Positions 50,492 through 58,833 of a stretch of 64,000 nt of DNA are shown here, piece by piece (the stretch's first letter is position 1; each line of letters starts with the position of its first letter). Location of the stretch: NCBI GenBank assembly GCA_964370825.1, contig CAYJKY010000003.1:1-64000 (forward strand). Direction: 5' to 3'. This stretch comes from CAYJBH01 sp964370825. Its GTDB lineage: Bacteria; Bacillota; Clostridia; Oscillospirales; Ruminococcaceae. Below the pieces are notes generated by a model, which worked only from the letters and a program-made list of their open reading frames with translations, did no database searches and was not told the origin of the DNA. A program made the translations under genes and the position numbers.

Positions 50492-51274
50492 TTAACTCTC
50501 TCCCTTCATTTTTGAATACTCATATACTTCGCGATATCCGTCATCTGTTTTGTACAGATGGCTTGCTATCGTCTGCATCATCTCGAAATCTTCCCTACTG
50601 TCGATGTCGAGAAACCCCGTGTCTCGCATCAATGAAATACCACATACAGCATCCCAGATAAACATGCTAGTGTTATCCCTTGTAAAGTCGGCGTCAAATA
50701 CGTAAATCGAGGCATTTAGGTCGTAGGTTTTTGGAATTTGCTGTCTTGCAAAAAAATCACTTAGGTCAATCGCCTTGGAAGCACATCCGCCTTCATCCAC
50801 AACCACCATATTATAATAGGGATTTCTGCGACTTTCCACCGCCGAAAATATGAGCTGCTTATCCGGCGATGTCAGCTTAACATTAAGCTGATTTTCGATA
50901 TCTTCCACCCTTCGTAGTGGGCTGGTTATGTCAAGATCGATATAATAGTCGTATTTTTTCGAAAACTTCGCCTCCATCTCCTTTATTGCATGTGTGTATA
51001 CTGCAAGTTTCGGTGTAACACCGTCACATAATTCCTCCGGTCGGCGTATAATCTCCACACCGTTAAATCCGGAAACAACATCTTCGACAAGCTGTTCACT
51101 GTCGGTGGAAAGGCAGATATCTATATCATACTCAGCATGCTTTTTTTTAAAAAGCTCGGCGGCCGAAACGCTGTAGTAAGAAAGTGGCACCCCAACAAAG
51201 GAGGCTAAATTTTTACCCGGAAATCCGGTGCTGCCTGCCCTGCCGCAGATAGAAAACAGTATACTTTTCATCAA
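50492..51274 (-). CDS. Acylneuraminate cytidylyltransferase-family protein (LegF-like)
   Basis: A 260-residue CMP-sugar synthetase. The N-terminal ICGRAGSTGFPGKNL is a variant of the CMP-NeuAc synthetase RxGSKGxPxKN motif, and DLDITSPLRRVEDI and NASIYVFD are further family signs. It activates a nonulosonic acid with CTP. Substrate assignment to legionaminic acid rests on the LegC/LegG/PtmE genes in the window, not on this sequence alone. It overlaps the upstream Gfo/Idh gene by 4 bp. Confidence 0.82.
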   Translation of the reverse strand: MMKSILFSICGRAGSTGFPGKNLASFVGVPLSYYSVSAAELFKKKHAEYDIDICLSTDSEQLVEDVVSGFNGVEIIRRPEELCDGVTPKLAVYTHAIKEMEAKFSKKYDYYIDLDITSPLRRVEDIENQLNVKLTSPDKQLIFSAVESRRNPYYNMVVVDEGGCASKAIDLSDFFARQQIPKTYDLNASIYVFDADFTRDNTSMFIWDAVCGISLMRDTGFLDIDSREDFEMMQTIASHLYKTDDGYREVYEYSKMKGES

Positions 51275-52173
51275 TCCTCCGATAGTACTAATCTTAGTGT
51301 TGATACGGCATTTTCGCCATCGTTTAGGCTCTTTTCACCACTCGCCACCTCAAGATAATGCGCCATTTCTCTTAGGTATTTTGAGTTGCCGTCCTCCTTG
51401 CAGTCGATTGGCCCGAGGCTATAATGCTCTATCATGCCGGTGAGAAAATCAGCCTTTATTGGGCCTTTCTCACAGATCACCTCGCAGCTTCTGCTATAAT
51501 TTTTCCCGAAATAATCCAGATGTAAGCTTATCGGTATTCCGCCTGCGGTTGCAATATATATTGCATAATCCTCACTGCTAATTTCTAAGTCCGACACGTT
51601 TCCGCTGATTTGTTTTATCTGCTCCGGTTCGCCGAAAAGTGCCTTAAGATAATCCCATTCATGAATTAAATCAAGCTTTACTCCCCCACCCTGTTCCTTG
51701 ATTGCCGAATAGCATTTTGTATAATCGGTGCCCGGACGCCATGACGGAAGATAGCTGGAACATATCGCCCTAACCGCTAGGCATTTCTCTTCGGTTAATA
51801 GCTGTGAAAGCTTAACAAACAGGTTGGTGTGCCGGAGAGGTGCCGCAACATACACCGGTCTGCCGTCATCGAAAGGCAGTGTCATATCCTTTTGAAATAT
51901 AGGTTTTTCGATAAAATAACTATCAACATATCCCATAGTCTGCTCAATAGCATCACGGTGCAGATGGGTTGGGTTTGTTATAAAGCACAGCTCATACCTC
52001 CCTGTAATACCTTTCATGTCAAAATGTTGTTTAGAAATTAAGTTACCAACATCTTCGGAAAGTTGTGTTTTTGAACTGCGAACAGCCTCCATCTCTATAC
52101 CGGGACATAGCTGTTTTAAATTTTTTACATGCCTGCTTCCAATGCTTCCAAGTCCAACAAATAGCGCCCTCAA
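51271..52173 (-). CDS. Gfo/Idh/MocA-family oxidoreductase (PtmF-like)
   Basis: A 300-residue NAD(P)-dependent oxidoreductase with the Rossmann loop FVGLGSIGSRHVKN at the N-terminus, then ITNPTHLHRDA and FIEKPIF, the usual EKP motif. In legionaminic-acid loci such a gene (PtmF) takes part in making the GlcN precursor. Its reaction is inferred from context. The GGVKLDLIHEWDY stretch carries the expected His/Asp active-site pair. Confidence 0.78.
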   Translation of the reverse strand: MRALFVGLGSIGSRHVKNLKQLCPGIEMEAVRSSKTQLSEDVGNLISKQHFDMKGITGRYELCFITNPTHLHRDAIEQTMGYVDSYFIEKPIFQKDMTLPFDDGRPVYVAAPLRHTNLFVKLSQLLTEEKCLAVRAICSSYLPSWRPGTDYTKCYSAIKEQGGGVKLDLIHEWDYLKALFGEPEQIKQISGNVSDLEISSEDYAIYIATAGGIPISLHLDYFGKNYSRSCEVICEKGPIKADFLTGMIEHYSLGPIDCKEDGNSKYLREMAHYLEVASGEKSLNDGENAVSTLRLVLSED

Positions 52174-52177
52174 CCTC

Positions 52178-53164
52178 TTAACTCCTCTCTATCTCTTCGA
52201 TAAGGTTTAACACCTTAATATTATGCTCATAATCGTAGGTAGGTTTTTCTTCACCCCGCATTACCGCCAAAAAGTTTAACAGTTCATCTTTATAAGCCTC
52301 TTCCACAATATTGTCGGAATACCCCTCAACCCTTGTGGTTGTATCATAAAGTGATATATTCTGCTTTTCTTTTTTTTCTACATTATACTCGAATAGAGTT
52401 GTGGGACTTCCCTCCCAAAAGAGGTGTAATCCTTCGCCGAAAATTTCCAGTTCTCTCACCGGTTTTGGGGAAACAACATCGGTCAATAATACACCCATAG
52501 TACCGTTTTTATGTGTCAACATGGTGAAAACTGTATCCATATATCCTATCTCAAGACTTGAAAGCCTTCGTTTGTTTACAGTGACTTTCTCTACATCACC
52601 AAACGTATCGGTAATCCAAGCAAGCTCGATGGCGAGGATTTCCCTAATACCGCTTGTCCTGTTGTCACCAACAAAAAAAGATTTATAACTCTCCCACGGA
52701 TGCCAGTCCGGAAGGTACTGACCGATATGGTAGCTGTAGCTCACAGGCTTTGTAAATTCTTGACATAACTTTGTTATACGATTTATCTCCCTGCGGTATA
52801 GCATGGTGTTACTGTTAAACCATAGCGCACCGCTTTCGATCGACAATTTTCGCATTTCGGGGTAGCCATCTGCAGTAAGATTGAGTTCACTAAACACAGC
52901 AACCCCGGCACTTAGAAGTTGTTTTGTGATATCGGGGTGGGTAAGCGGTGAAGAACATATCAAAGCCGCATCAAATTTGTTCGACGCAATGGCCTCGGGT
53001 AGATTATCACACAGTTCAAACCCCATATCTACAGCTTGTTTTCGGCGCTCCTCATTGCTGTCTACAACATGCAATTTTATTTCGGGTGCGATTTCGGCAA
53101 GAAGTCTTGCCCTACGCCTACCCATTGAACCGAAACCTATGAGCAAAAAGTTATTAAACGTCAT
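52178..53164 (-). CDS. Gfo/Idh/MocA-family oxidoreductase
   Basis: A 328-residue NAD(P) oxidoreductase with GFGSMGRRRARL at the N-terminus and CSSPLTHPDIT. The EKP motif of the family is replaced by SELNLT, and HWLKP-type catalytic residues are hard to place. It is different from its neighbour. It overlaps the LegG stop by 11 bp and ends 4 bp before the next gene. Reaction unknown; probably acts on the same sugar. Confidence 0.75.
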   Translation of the reverse strand: MTFNNFLLIGFGSMGRRRARLLAEIAPEIKLHVVDSNEERRKQAVDMGFELCDNLPEAIASNKFDAALICSSPLTHPDITKQLLSAGVAVFSELNLTADGYPEMRKLSIESGALWFNSNTMLYRREINRITKLCQEFTKPVSYSYHIGQYLPDWHPWESYKSFFVGDNRTSGIREILAIELAWITDTFGDVEKVTVNKRRLSSLEIGYMDTVFTMLTHKNGTMGVLLTDVVSPKPVRELEIFGEGLHLFWEGSPTTLFEYNVEKKEKQNISLYDTTTRVEGYSDNIVEEAYKDELLNFLAVMRGEEKPTYDYEHNIKVLNLIEEIERS

Positions 53165-54299
53165 AAAACTCCTTATTTTTCGGCAATCCTTCCGACAATA
53201 ACCGCGCCGTTATACCTGCTATTTCATCGGCGGTATTTTCCTTATAATATGGTGATGTCACCTTACTGCTCTTTTCTGCAAACTCCTTTGAAAGACATTC
53301 TGCAATTGCAGAGGAAATCTCCATCTCATCACAGCTACAACAAAGAATGTTGTCTGGCATAATTCTACCGTTTTGCCTCTTTCCGATGTTTACCGTCGGA
53401 ACACCAAAACTTGGGGTTTCACATACTCCACTGGAGGAATTGCCGACTACTGCCGAGGCTATCTTCATCGCCGACAGATATCGAAGTACACCCATGGATT
53501 TTATATAAAAGCGGTTTTCTTCGTCACAAAACTCGGTTAATATACGGTTAATTTCATCGCCTCCGCTATCACTGTTTGCACCGGTGACTACCATGGCTAT
53601 ATTATGAGTTTTAAGTGCATCGGTAAGTCGAGTGACCTGCTCTGCCTCGGTAAGTGCCGACAGGGTTTCAGGGTGGTATGTTATCAGTAAAAAAGGACGA
53701 TTAAGTTCAAATCCAAGTGAATTTGAAAGCTCTGTTACCGACATAAGGTTGAGTTTTCGTATATTCTCATCCCCGAGTCCGCCCACAGAGTATATGCTGT
53801 GTGGTTGCTCTCCGAGTGCCATCAACCTTTGTGCATATTTTTCACAGGAGGGAAAGTGAACGGTGGAAAGCTTGGTTATACAGTGACGCAGGCTGTCGTC
53901 TATTGCTCCGCTTGTTACATCTCCGCCACTGATATGAAAAATCGGAATTTCCATAAATCTCGCCGCTGTCGCAACCGCAAACACCTCATACCGGTCACCG
54001 AGCAACAAAAGTCCATCCGGTCGATTAGCTGTAAAACGATCTATAAACAGCTGCTGTGTGAGCGCAACTATCCTTGCAATTCCCTCTCTGTTTAACGGAT
54101 ATTTCATAATGTCTACAGTGTCATAATTATAACCGTCTGCCTCTATCTCCGCAGTAGTATTATCGGTTATATGGCTACCGGTAGCGACAATATTAATATC
54201 AAGCTCTCCGCTCTTAATAAATCTGTCTACAACAGGGCGAAGCAGTCCGTAGTCCGCCCTCGTAGTGGTTAGTATTGTAAGGCTCTTTTTCTCCTTCAA
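53154..54299 (-). CDS. legG: Hydrolysing sugar-nucleotide 2-epimerase (LegG/NeuC type)
   Basis: A 381-residue UDP/GDP-GlcNAc-type 2-epimerase of the hydrolysing kind. It begins TILTTTRADYGLLRPVV, typical of NeuC/LegG. Later motifs are LGDRYEVFA, HISGGDVTSGAIDDSLRH, and SSSGVCETPSFGVPTVNIG. It releases NDP and gives the 2-epimerised free sugar that the (absent) LegI condenses with PEP. The start overlaps the MFS gene stop by 4 bp. Confidence 0.88.
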   Translation of the reverse strand: MKEKKSLTILTTTRADYGLLRPVVDRFIKSGELDINIVATGSHITDNTTAEIEADGYNYDTVDIMKYPLNREGIARIVALTQQLFIDRFTANRPDGLLLLGDRYEVFAVATAARFMEIPIFHISGGDVTSGAIDDSLRHCITKLSTVHFPSCEKYAQRLMALGEQPHSIYSVGGLGDENIRKLNLMSVTELSNSLGFELNRPFLLITYHPETLSALTEAEQVTRLTDALKTHNIAMVVTGANSDSGGDEINRILTEFCDEENRFYIKSMGVLRYLSAMKIASAVVGNSSSGVCETPSFGVPTVNIGKRQNGRIMPDNILCCSCDEMEISSAIAECLSKEFAEKSSKVTSPYYKENTADEIAGITARLLSEGLPKNKEFYDV

Positions 54300-55573
54300 A
54301 TCTGCTCCTTAGGTAGATATTTTCTTGCAATCATAAGCAGAACACCACCTATTGCAAAAAATAGTATAATGGATAGGATAGATATGGAGCTGCGGCCTGT
54401 AATGAAGTTTATTGCCGAGTAAAAAGCAGGTCCCATAACAGCGGCAAATCTTCCGAAGATGTCGTAAAAACCAAAATACTCGGTTGATTTCTCCTTAGGA
54501 ATTATTGCACCGAAGTAGGAACGTGAGAGCGCCTGTATGCCGCCCTGTGCAGTACCTACTAAAAAAGCAAGTGCCCAAAAGATTGTAAGTGCCTGCTCGT
54601 TGGTGAAAAAGCCTTCCTCAACGCCGAAGCCCATTAAAAATCCGAGTATACATATTACGAAATAGATTGCTATCGCAAGTTGAATTATGTTAAGAGTACC
54701 AAAACGATATGCAAATTTGCTGAATAGTATTGCACAGGGAAAAGCTACCAGCTGTGTGACCAAAAGCGCTAGAATCATGCCCACCGAATCAAGCCCGAGC
54801 GATGCACCGTATGCAGTGGCAAGCTTTATTATGGTACCCACACCGTCGATATAAAAGAAGTACGCGAGTATAAACAGTGCAATTCCGCGGTTTTTAAAGA
54901 TGTCTGTAACAGTCTCTTTAAGCGATATAAAGGCAGGCTTAACAATGCTACCCTGCGGGCGTTCCTTGCCATAACTCTGCTTAAAGTCTCTCAATATCGG
55001 TATGGAAAAAACGCCCCACCATACAACGCAAAGCATTATCGAGCCCTTTGTTGCGGTTACAACATCTACACCAAAGGATTCCCCGAAGGTGATAAAAATT
55101 ATCGAGATTATGAAGGGGATGGTGCTTCCGCCTATATACCCCATGGAATACCCCCATGAGGATACCTTATTCATTCGTTGTGGCGTAGTAATGTCGGTAA
55201 GCATACTGTCATAGAAGAGACATGAGCCACTAAATCCGATGTTAGAGAGTGCATATCCCACCAACAACAGCTGCCAGCTGTCGACTATCGCACAGATAGC
55301 AGTCGTGACAAGTCCAAGAATTAAAAACACTATAAAAAAGCGTTTTTTATAACCTTTAAAGTCACCAAACGCACCGAGTATCGGGGCAAGCACAGCAGAA
55401 ACTGCAGTAGCTACCGAGGCGCCGACACCAAGCCACATGTCTCCGTTCCCATCCCCTACTACACCGGAAAAATAGATAGGAAATATTGCCGCCATCATTA
55501 TCGTGGCGAATGAAGAGTTTGCCCAGTCATAGGTTATCCAACTTTTTTCCAGCTTTGTAAACTTTTTTTCCAT
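54296..55573 (-). CDS. MFS transporter (Atg22/UMF1-like)
   Basis: A 425-residue, 12-helix major-facilitator protein of the Atg22-like group: SWITYDWANSSFATIMMAAIFP at the N-terminus, GSCLFYDSMLTDIT, GTAQGGIQALSRSYFG. Relatives export amino acids or sugars; here the substrate is unknown. Start 55573 has AGGATGAGT upstream; in-frame Mets further up add non-homologous residues. It is the first gene of the LegG-LegF-TCS operon. Confidence 0.85.
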   Translation of the reverse strand: MEKKFTKLEKSWITYDWANSSFATIMMAAIFPIYFSGVVGDGNGDMWLGVGASVATAVSAVLAPILGAFGDFKGYKKRFFIVFLILGLVTTAICAIVDSWQLLLVGYALSNIGFSGSCLFYDSMLTDITTPQRMNKVSSWGYSMGYIGGSTIPFIISIIFITFGESFGVDVVTATKGSIMLCVVWWGVFSIPILRDFKQSYGKERPQGSIVKPAFISLKETVTDIFKNRGIALFILAYFFYIDGVGTIIKLATAYGASLGLDSVGMILALLVTQLVAFPCAILFSKFAYRFGTLNIIQLAIAIYFVICILGFLMGFGVEEGFFTNEQALTIFWALAFLVGTAQGGIQALSRSYFGAIIPKEKSTEYFGFYDIFGRFAAVMGPAFYSAINFITGRSSISILSIILFFAIGGVLLMIARKYLPKEQI

Positions 55574-55621
55574 ACTCATCCTGTTTTCATTGATTGCTAA
55601 ATCGGAGGTGTTGACAAACAA

Positions 55622-55763
55622 AGGTTTTGCAAAAACAAGAGCAAAATTTTTGTCAGATTAAACAAAAAGCGCAAGCAATACTTTGTGTATTAACGAGCAT
55701 TTTTGTGACATATGACGGAAATTTTGCCGTCGCTTTTTTGTAAAGCCGACTTTGTCAAAAGCT
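55622..55763. other. Intergenic region between MFS and phospholipase-like genes
   Basis: It holds several TTTGTCA/TGACAAA-like words and a small GACGG/CCGTC hairpin at about 55719-55734. No clear -10/-35 pair with normal spacing was found for the MFS operon on the minus strand. Confidence 0.35.
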
Positions 55764-56525
55764 TCAAATTACAACCCCATCAAAATTATGCTCGAGATTA
55801 TCTGCAATTTGTTTATCTTGAGTAACAGCCTTGTAGAACTCCTCTACAAGACACGCTGTTGATTCGACAGCACCGTCAAACATTTTTATTAGCATTTCGG
55901 ATTCCTCTACAAAAAGTGGCTCTTTTTTTAACGTCAAGCCCGAAAACACTCCCTGCTTTTTCAGTATATTATCGGCAACACCTATAACAGACGGAAAGTC
56001 AAACAGCCTGTTAAAGTTTCGCATCTGTGAAAGGCAACGCCTCACCTCGTCCGAGGTTATATTGTAAACCGCCGCTATAACGGCGTAATCCACCTTAGCC
56101 GGCAGATAGATGTAACGTTTGGGATACATTTCGTACCTACGAATTATTACAAGGTCAAAATCCGATTCAAGGCTTGTATGCCTCGCCGAGTCGCCATCGG
56201 CAAATGCATTTACGTATGGGTGACAGGCACGGTCAAGACCATAGTGGCAAAGTGCACCGAGCACATATGCAAGAATTTGCGGGTTTTTTGCTACTTTTCG
56301 CTCAAGAATATTATCGAAAAATTTCCTTGCCGGCTCATCATGTATACGCACTCCAAGTTCGGATACATCGTTTTTCTTAAACGGATTGTTGTAAAAAAGA
56401 AGATCCGGTCCCTGAGTGGCTAAATCAAAAAGTTCCTTGTTTTCGATTATGGTATGTCTGATAGCCTCACTAAGCCTGTCTGCCACAAGCTGACCAAATT
56501 TATAATGTGCCGCGATTGCCGGCAT
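55764..56525 (-). CDS. Zinc-dependent phospholipase C-family protein
   Basis: A 253-residue member of the S1/P1 nuclease-PLC fold. Metal ligands are visible: IAAHYKFG near the start, QGPDLLFY (Asp), RIHDEP (His), LCHYGLDRACHPYV (His-x3-Asp-x5-His pattern) and RHTSLESDFD (His and Glu). No signal peptide is present, so it is cytoplasmic unless exported otherwise. ATG 56525 has GGAGG five bases upstream. It is last in a five-gene operon with a phosphatase and glycerol-3-phosphate-dehydrogenase-like genes. Confidence 0.82.
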   Translation of the reverse strand: MPAIAAHYKFGQLVADRLSEAIRHTIIENKELFDLATQGPDLLFYNNPFKKNDVSELGVRIHDEPARKFFDNILERKVAKNPQILAYVLGALCHYGLDRACHPYVNAFADGDSARHTSLESDFDLVIIRRYEMYPKRYIYLPAKVDYAVIAAVYNITSDEVRRCLSQMRNFNRLFDFPSVIGVADNILKKQGVFSGLTLKKEPLFVEESEMLIKMFDGAVESTACLVEEFYKAVTQDKQIADNLEHNFDGVVI

Positions 56526-56546
56526 AACCACCTCCGTTATACGTAA

Positions 56547-57197
56547 TCATAACCGAATAATGTCATCATATGCTTTTCTGTAATCATCAATAAAAATATC
56601 GCTAATAGCTTTAATGGAATTCTCATGCTTTTTGGAGTGTTCATCGGCAACTCCTGCAAGCTTAAAGCCTGCTTTTTTTGCGGTCTCGGCGGCATATAAT
56701 GAATCCTCAAACACCCATGTCGACGAGAGTTCGGTGCCGATGTGCTCCATTGCAAGCTCGTATACCTTTGGGCTTTTTTTGCCTACTCCAACCTCACCGC
56801 AACAAAAAATCTCACAAAAGTAGCCAAGCAGCCCACAGCGCTCAAGAGCCGCCTTTGCAAGATATCTGTCGGTTAATGTGGCTACCGCCATTTTGACATT
56901 GTTTTCCTTAAGTTTTATCAGGAAATCCTCAACATAATCCTTTGCAAGAACTTCGTGAAAAAACGCAGGTTCAACCAGAGAATTTGTAAAATCAACAAAC
57001 TGCTGTAACGTATCGGTAACACCGTATTTAAGGCGTAAAACTTCTCCCATCTCCTGGATGGAAAGTGCATAGAAATCATTGGCATCGGGATTACTAATAT
57101 TGTATCTGTGCATTATCTTTTCACCCATCGGTTTAAAATATTGCATAGAGTTTAGTAGTGTGCCATCCATGTCAAAAATTGCACCGGTTATCTTCAT
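56547..57197 (-). CDS. HAD-superfamily phosphatase (PGMB/GPP-like)
   Basis: A 216-residue HAD hydrolase with motif I IFDMDGTLLNS, motif II VATLTDRYL, GEVGVGKKSPKVYEL carrying the Lys, and FEDSLYAAETAKKAG. This resembles beta-phosphoglucomutase and glycerol-3-phosphatase-type enzymes. Operon context with glycerol-phosphate oxidoreductases makes a small polyol-phosphate the likely substrate, but this is inference. Confidence 0.85.
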   Translation of the reverse strand: MKITGAIFDMDGTLLNSMQYFKPMGEKIMHRYNISNPDANDFYALSIQEMGEVLRLKYGVTDTLQQFVDFTNSLVEPAFFHEVLAKDYVEDFLIKLKENNVKMAVATLTDRYLAKAALERCGLLGYFCEIFCCGEVGVGKKSPKVYELAMEHIGTELSSTWVFEDSLYAAETAKKAGFKLAGVADEHSKKHENSIKAISDIFIDDYRKAYDDIIRL

Positions 57198-57216
57198 TTT
57201 TATGCCATCCTTTTAT

Positions 57217-57567
57217 TTATCTGCATCCTGCCGTAGTTACAACCGATATACCTGTATCAAGCAAATTTTCCACGACCGTCTGCCCTACAGCTATTGGTGC
57301 GGTTAGCTCAACATTATTAAGCACCTTCATCGCATCAAAAATAAGCGGTTTGGGTATCGCCTCTATTGTTTTAATTGCAACACGGGTCGACACGCCGCCA
57401 CACACCTTTACGGTGGTGGTGAGCATTCTACGGGGATCCTTTACCTCATTATTTGCATAGATAACCCCTCTTTTACATCCCTCGCCGGTTACCTTTATAG
57501 GCTCCTGTGAATCGTCCACCTGTAGACGACATCCTGTAGGGCAGGTTATGCATATCATCTCTTTCAT
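57217..57567 (-). CDS. DUF1667 protein
   Basis: A 116-residue DUF1667 protein. It begins KEMICITCPTGCRLQV with the Cys motif CxxCPxGC and later shows GEGCKRGVIYA and TAGCR. In Clostridia it is always next to an FAD/NAD oxidoreductase pair and is taken as a small electron-transfer or assembly subunit; its function is not proved. It follows the NAD/FAD oxidoreductase by 3 bp. Confidence 0.9.
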   Translation of the reverse strand: MKEMICITCPTGCRLQVDDSQEPIKVTGEGCKRGVIYANNEVKDPRRMLTTTVKVCGGVSTRVAIKTIEAIPKPLIFDAMKVLNNVELTAPIAVGQTVVENLLDTGISVVTTAGCR

Positions 57568-57570
57568 ATA

Positions 57571-58833
57571 TTATTCCTTTGTAAGGGAAATCTTTATCTC
57601 GCCTGTAACATCGGCGAGCTGTTCCGGCTTTAGTGTAACTTTTTCCATTTCTCCCGGGGCAAGGTGGCTGCGTTTAAGCTTTGCTATTGCACCACTTTGC
57701 GACTCTACCACAACCCTCATATCGGTGTAAACATTATCGACCCGGAAAAATACGGTGATCGGCTCCTTAAGATTGTTTTTACGAATTCGCTGTGGCACGG
57801 TATATCTTACACCGCCCTCGGTTTTAACCTCGATAACTCCCTCGTCGTCAACCTCACCTTTAGAGGCAAACTCTGCCGCCGCCATACCGGCACGCCTACT
57901 TTCCTCCGACACAAAATCAACGAGATCATGTACATGCACAACGTTTCCCGAGGCAAAAATTCCGGGTACCGATGTCTGCATATTTTCAAAAACCACGGCA
58001 CCGCCGGTAACCCTGTCAAGTACAACGCCGGCGTTTCTGCTCAGCTCATTTTCCGGAATTAATCCCACCGAGAGAAGGAGTGTGTCACACTCTATCTCAC
58101 GTAGGGTAGATGGTATCGGGGCAAGTTTTTCGTCAACCTGTGCTATTTCTATTTTTTCAAGGCGGTTTCTACCTATAATACGTGTCACGGTGTGGGAAAG
58201 GTAAAGCGGGATATCATAGTCATTAAGGCACTGAACTATATTGCGGTTTAACCCGTTTGAATATGGCATGAGTTCGACACATGCGAGCACCTTTGCGCCC
58301 TCCAACGTCATACGTCTTGCCATTATAAGACCAATATCGCCAGATCCGAGGATAACAACCTTTTTGCCTACCATGTAACCCTTCATGTTTACATAGAGCT
58401 GTGCCGTGCCGGCGGTCATAACACCCGCAGGTCGATCTCCCGGTATAACTATAGCCTCTCTGGTTCGTTCACGGCAACCCATACAAAGCACCACGGCACC
58501 TGCCTTATATCGACATAGTCCGTCTGCCTCGTTTGTGGTGACCACTTCAAGTTCGGGGGTAACCTCCAAAACCATGGTGTCACATAGCAGGGTCACCTGT
58601 TTTTCCTCCACCATCTTAATAAAACGGTCGGCATATTCCGGACCTGTAAGCTCCTCTTTAAAACGGTGAAGACCAAATCCATTGTGAATGCATTGGTTAA
58701 GTATTCCGCCAAGCACATCATCCCTCTCGACAATTAACACCGATTTTGCACCGTTATCCTTTGCTCCGACTGCCGCCGCCAGCCCTGCGGGACCACCTCC
58801 CACAACAATAACATCAAAGTTATTCATCGGCAC
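57571..58833 (-). CDS. NAD(P)/FAD-dependent oxidoreductase, beta-like subunit
   Basis: A 420-residue flavoprotein of the pyridine nucleotide-disulfide oxidoreductase group: VIVVGGGPAGLAAAVGAKDNG, the second dinucleotide motif ILGSGDIGLIMARRM, and FASGNVVHVHDLVDFVSEES. The redox-type Cys in GCRERTREA is family-typical for GlpB/LhgO-partner proteins. It likely passes electrons from the neighbouring FAD enzyme to NAD(P). It overlaps the upstream gene by 14 bp. Confidence 0.85.
   Translation of the reverse strand: MPMNNFDVIVVGGGPAGLAAAVGAKDNGAKSVLIVERDDVLGGILNQCIHNGFGLHRFKEELTGPEYADRFIKMVEEKQVTLLCDTMVLEVTPELEVVTTNEADGLCRYKAGAVVLCMGCRERTREAIVIPGDRPAGVMTAGTAQLYVNMKGYMVGKKVVILGSGDIGLIMARRMTLEGAKVLACVELMPYSNGLNRNIVQCLNDYDIPLYLSHTVTRIIGRNRLEKIEIAQVDEKLAPIPSTLREIECDTLLLSVGLIPENELSRNAGVVLDRVTGGAVVFENMQTSVPGIFASGNVVHVHDLVDFVSEESRRAGMAAAEFASKGEVDDEGVIEVKTEGGVRYTVPQRIRKNNLKEPITVFFRVDNVYTDMRVVVESQSGAIAKLKRSHLAPGEMEKVTLKPEQLADVTGEIKISLTKE

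Noticed and set aside
52178..53164. Assigning the second Gfo/Idh protein to a named Leg/Ptm step
   Set aside because: Family motifs are too divergent to support a specific reaction.
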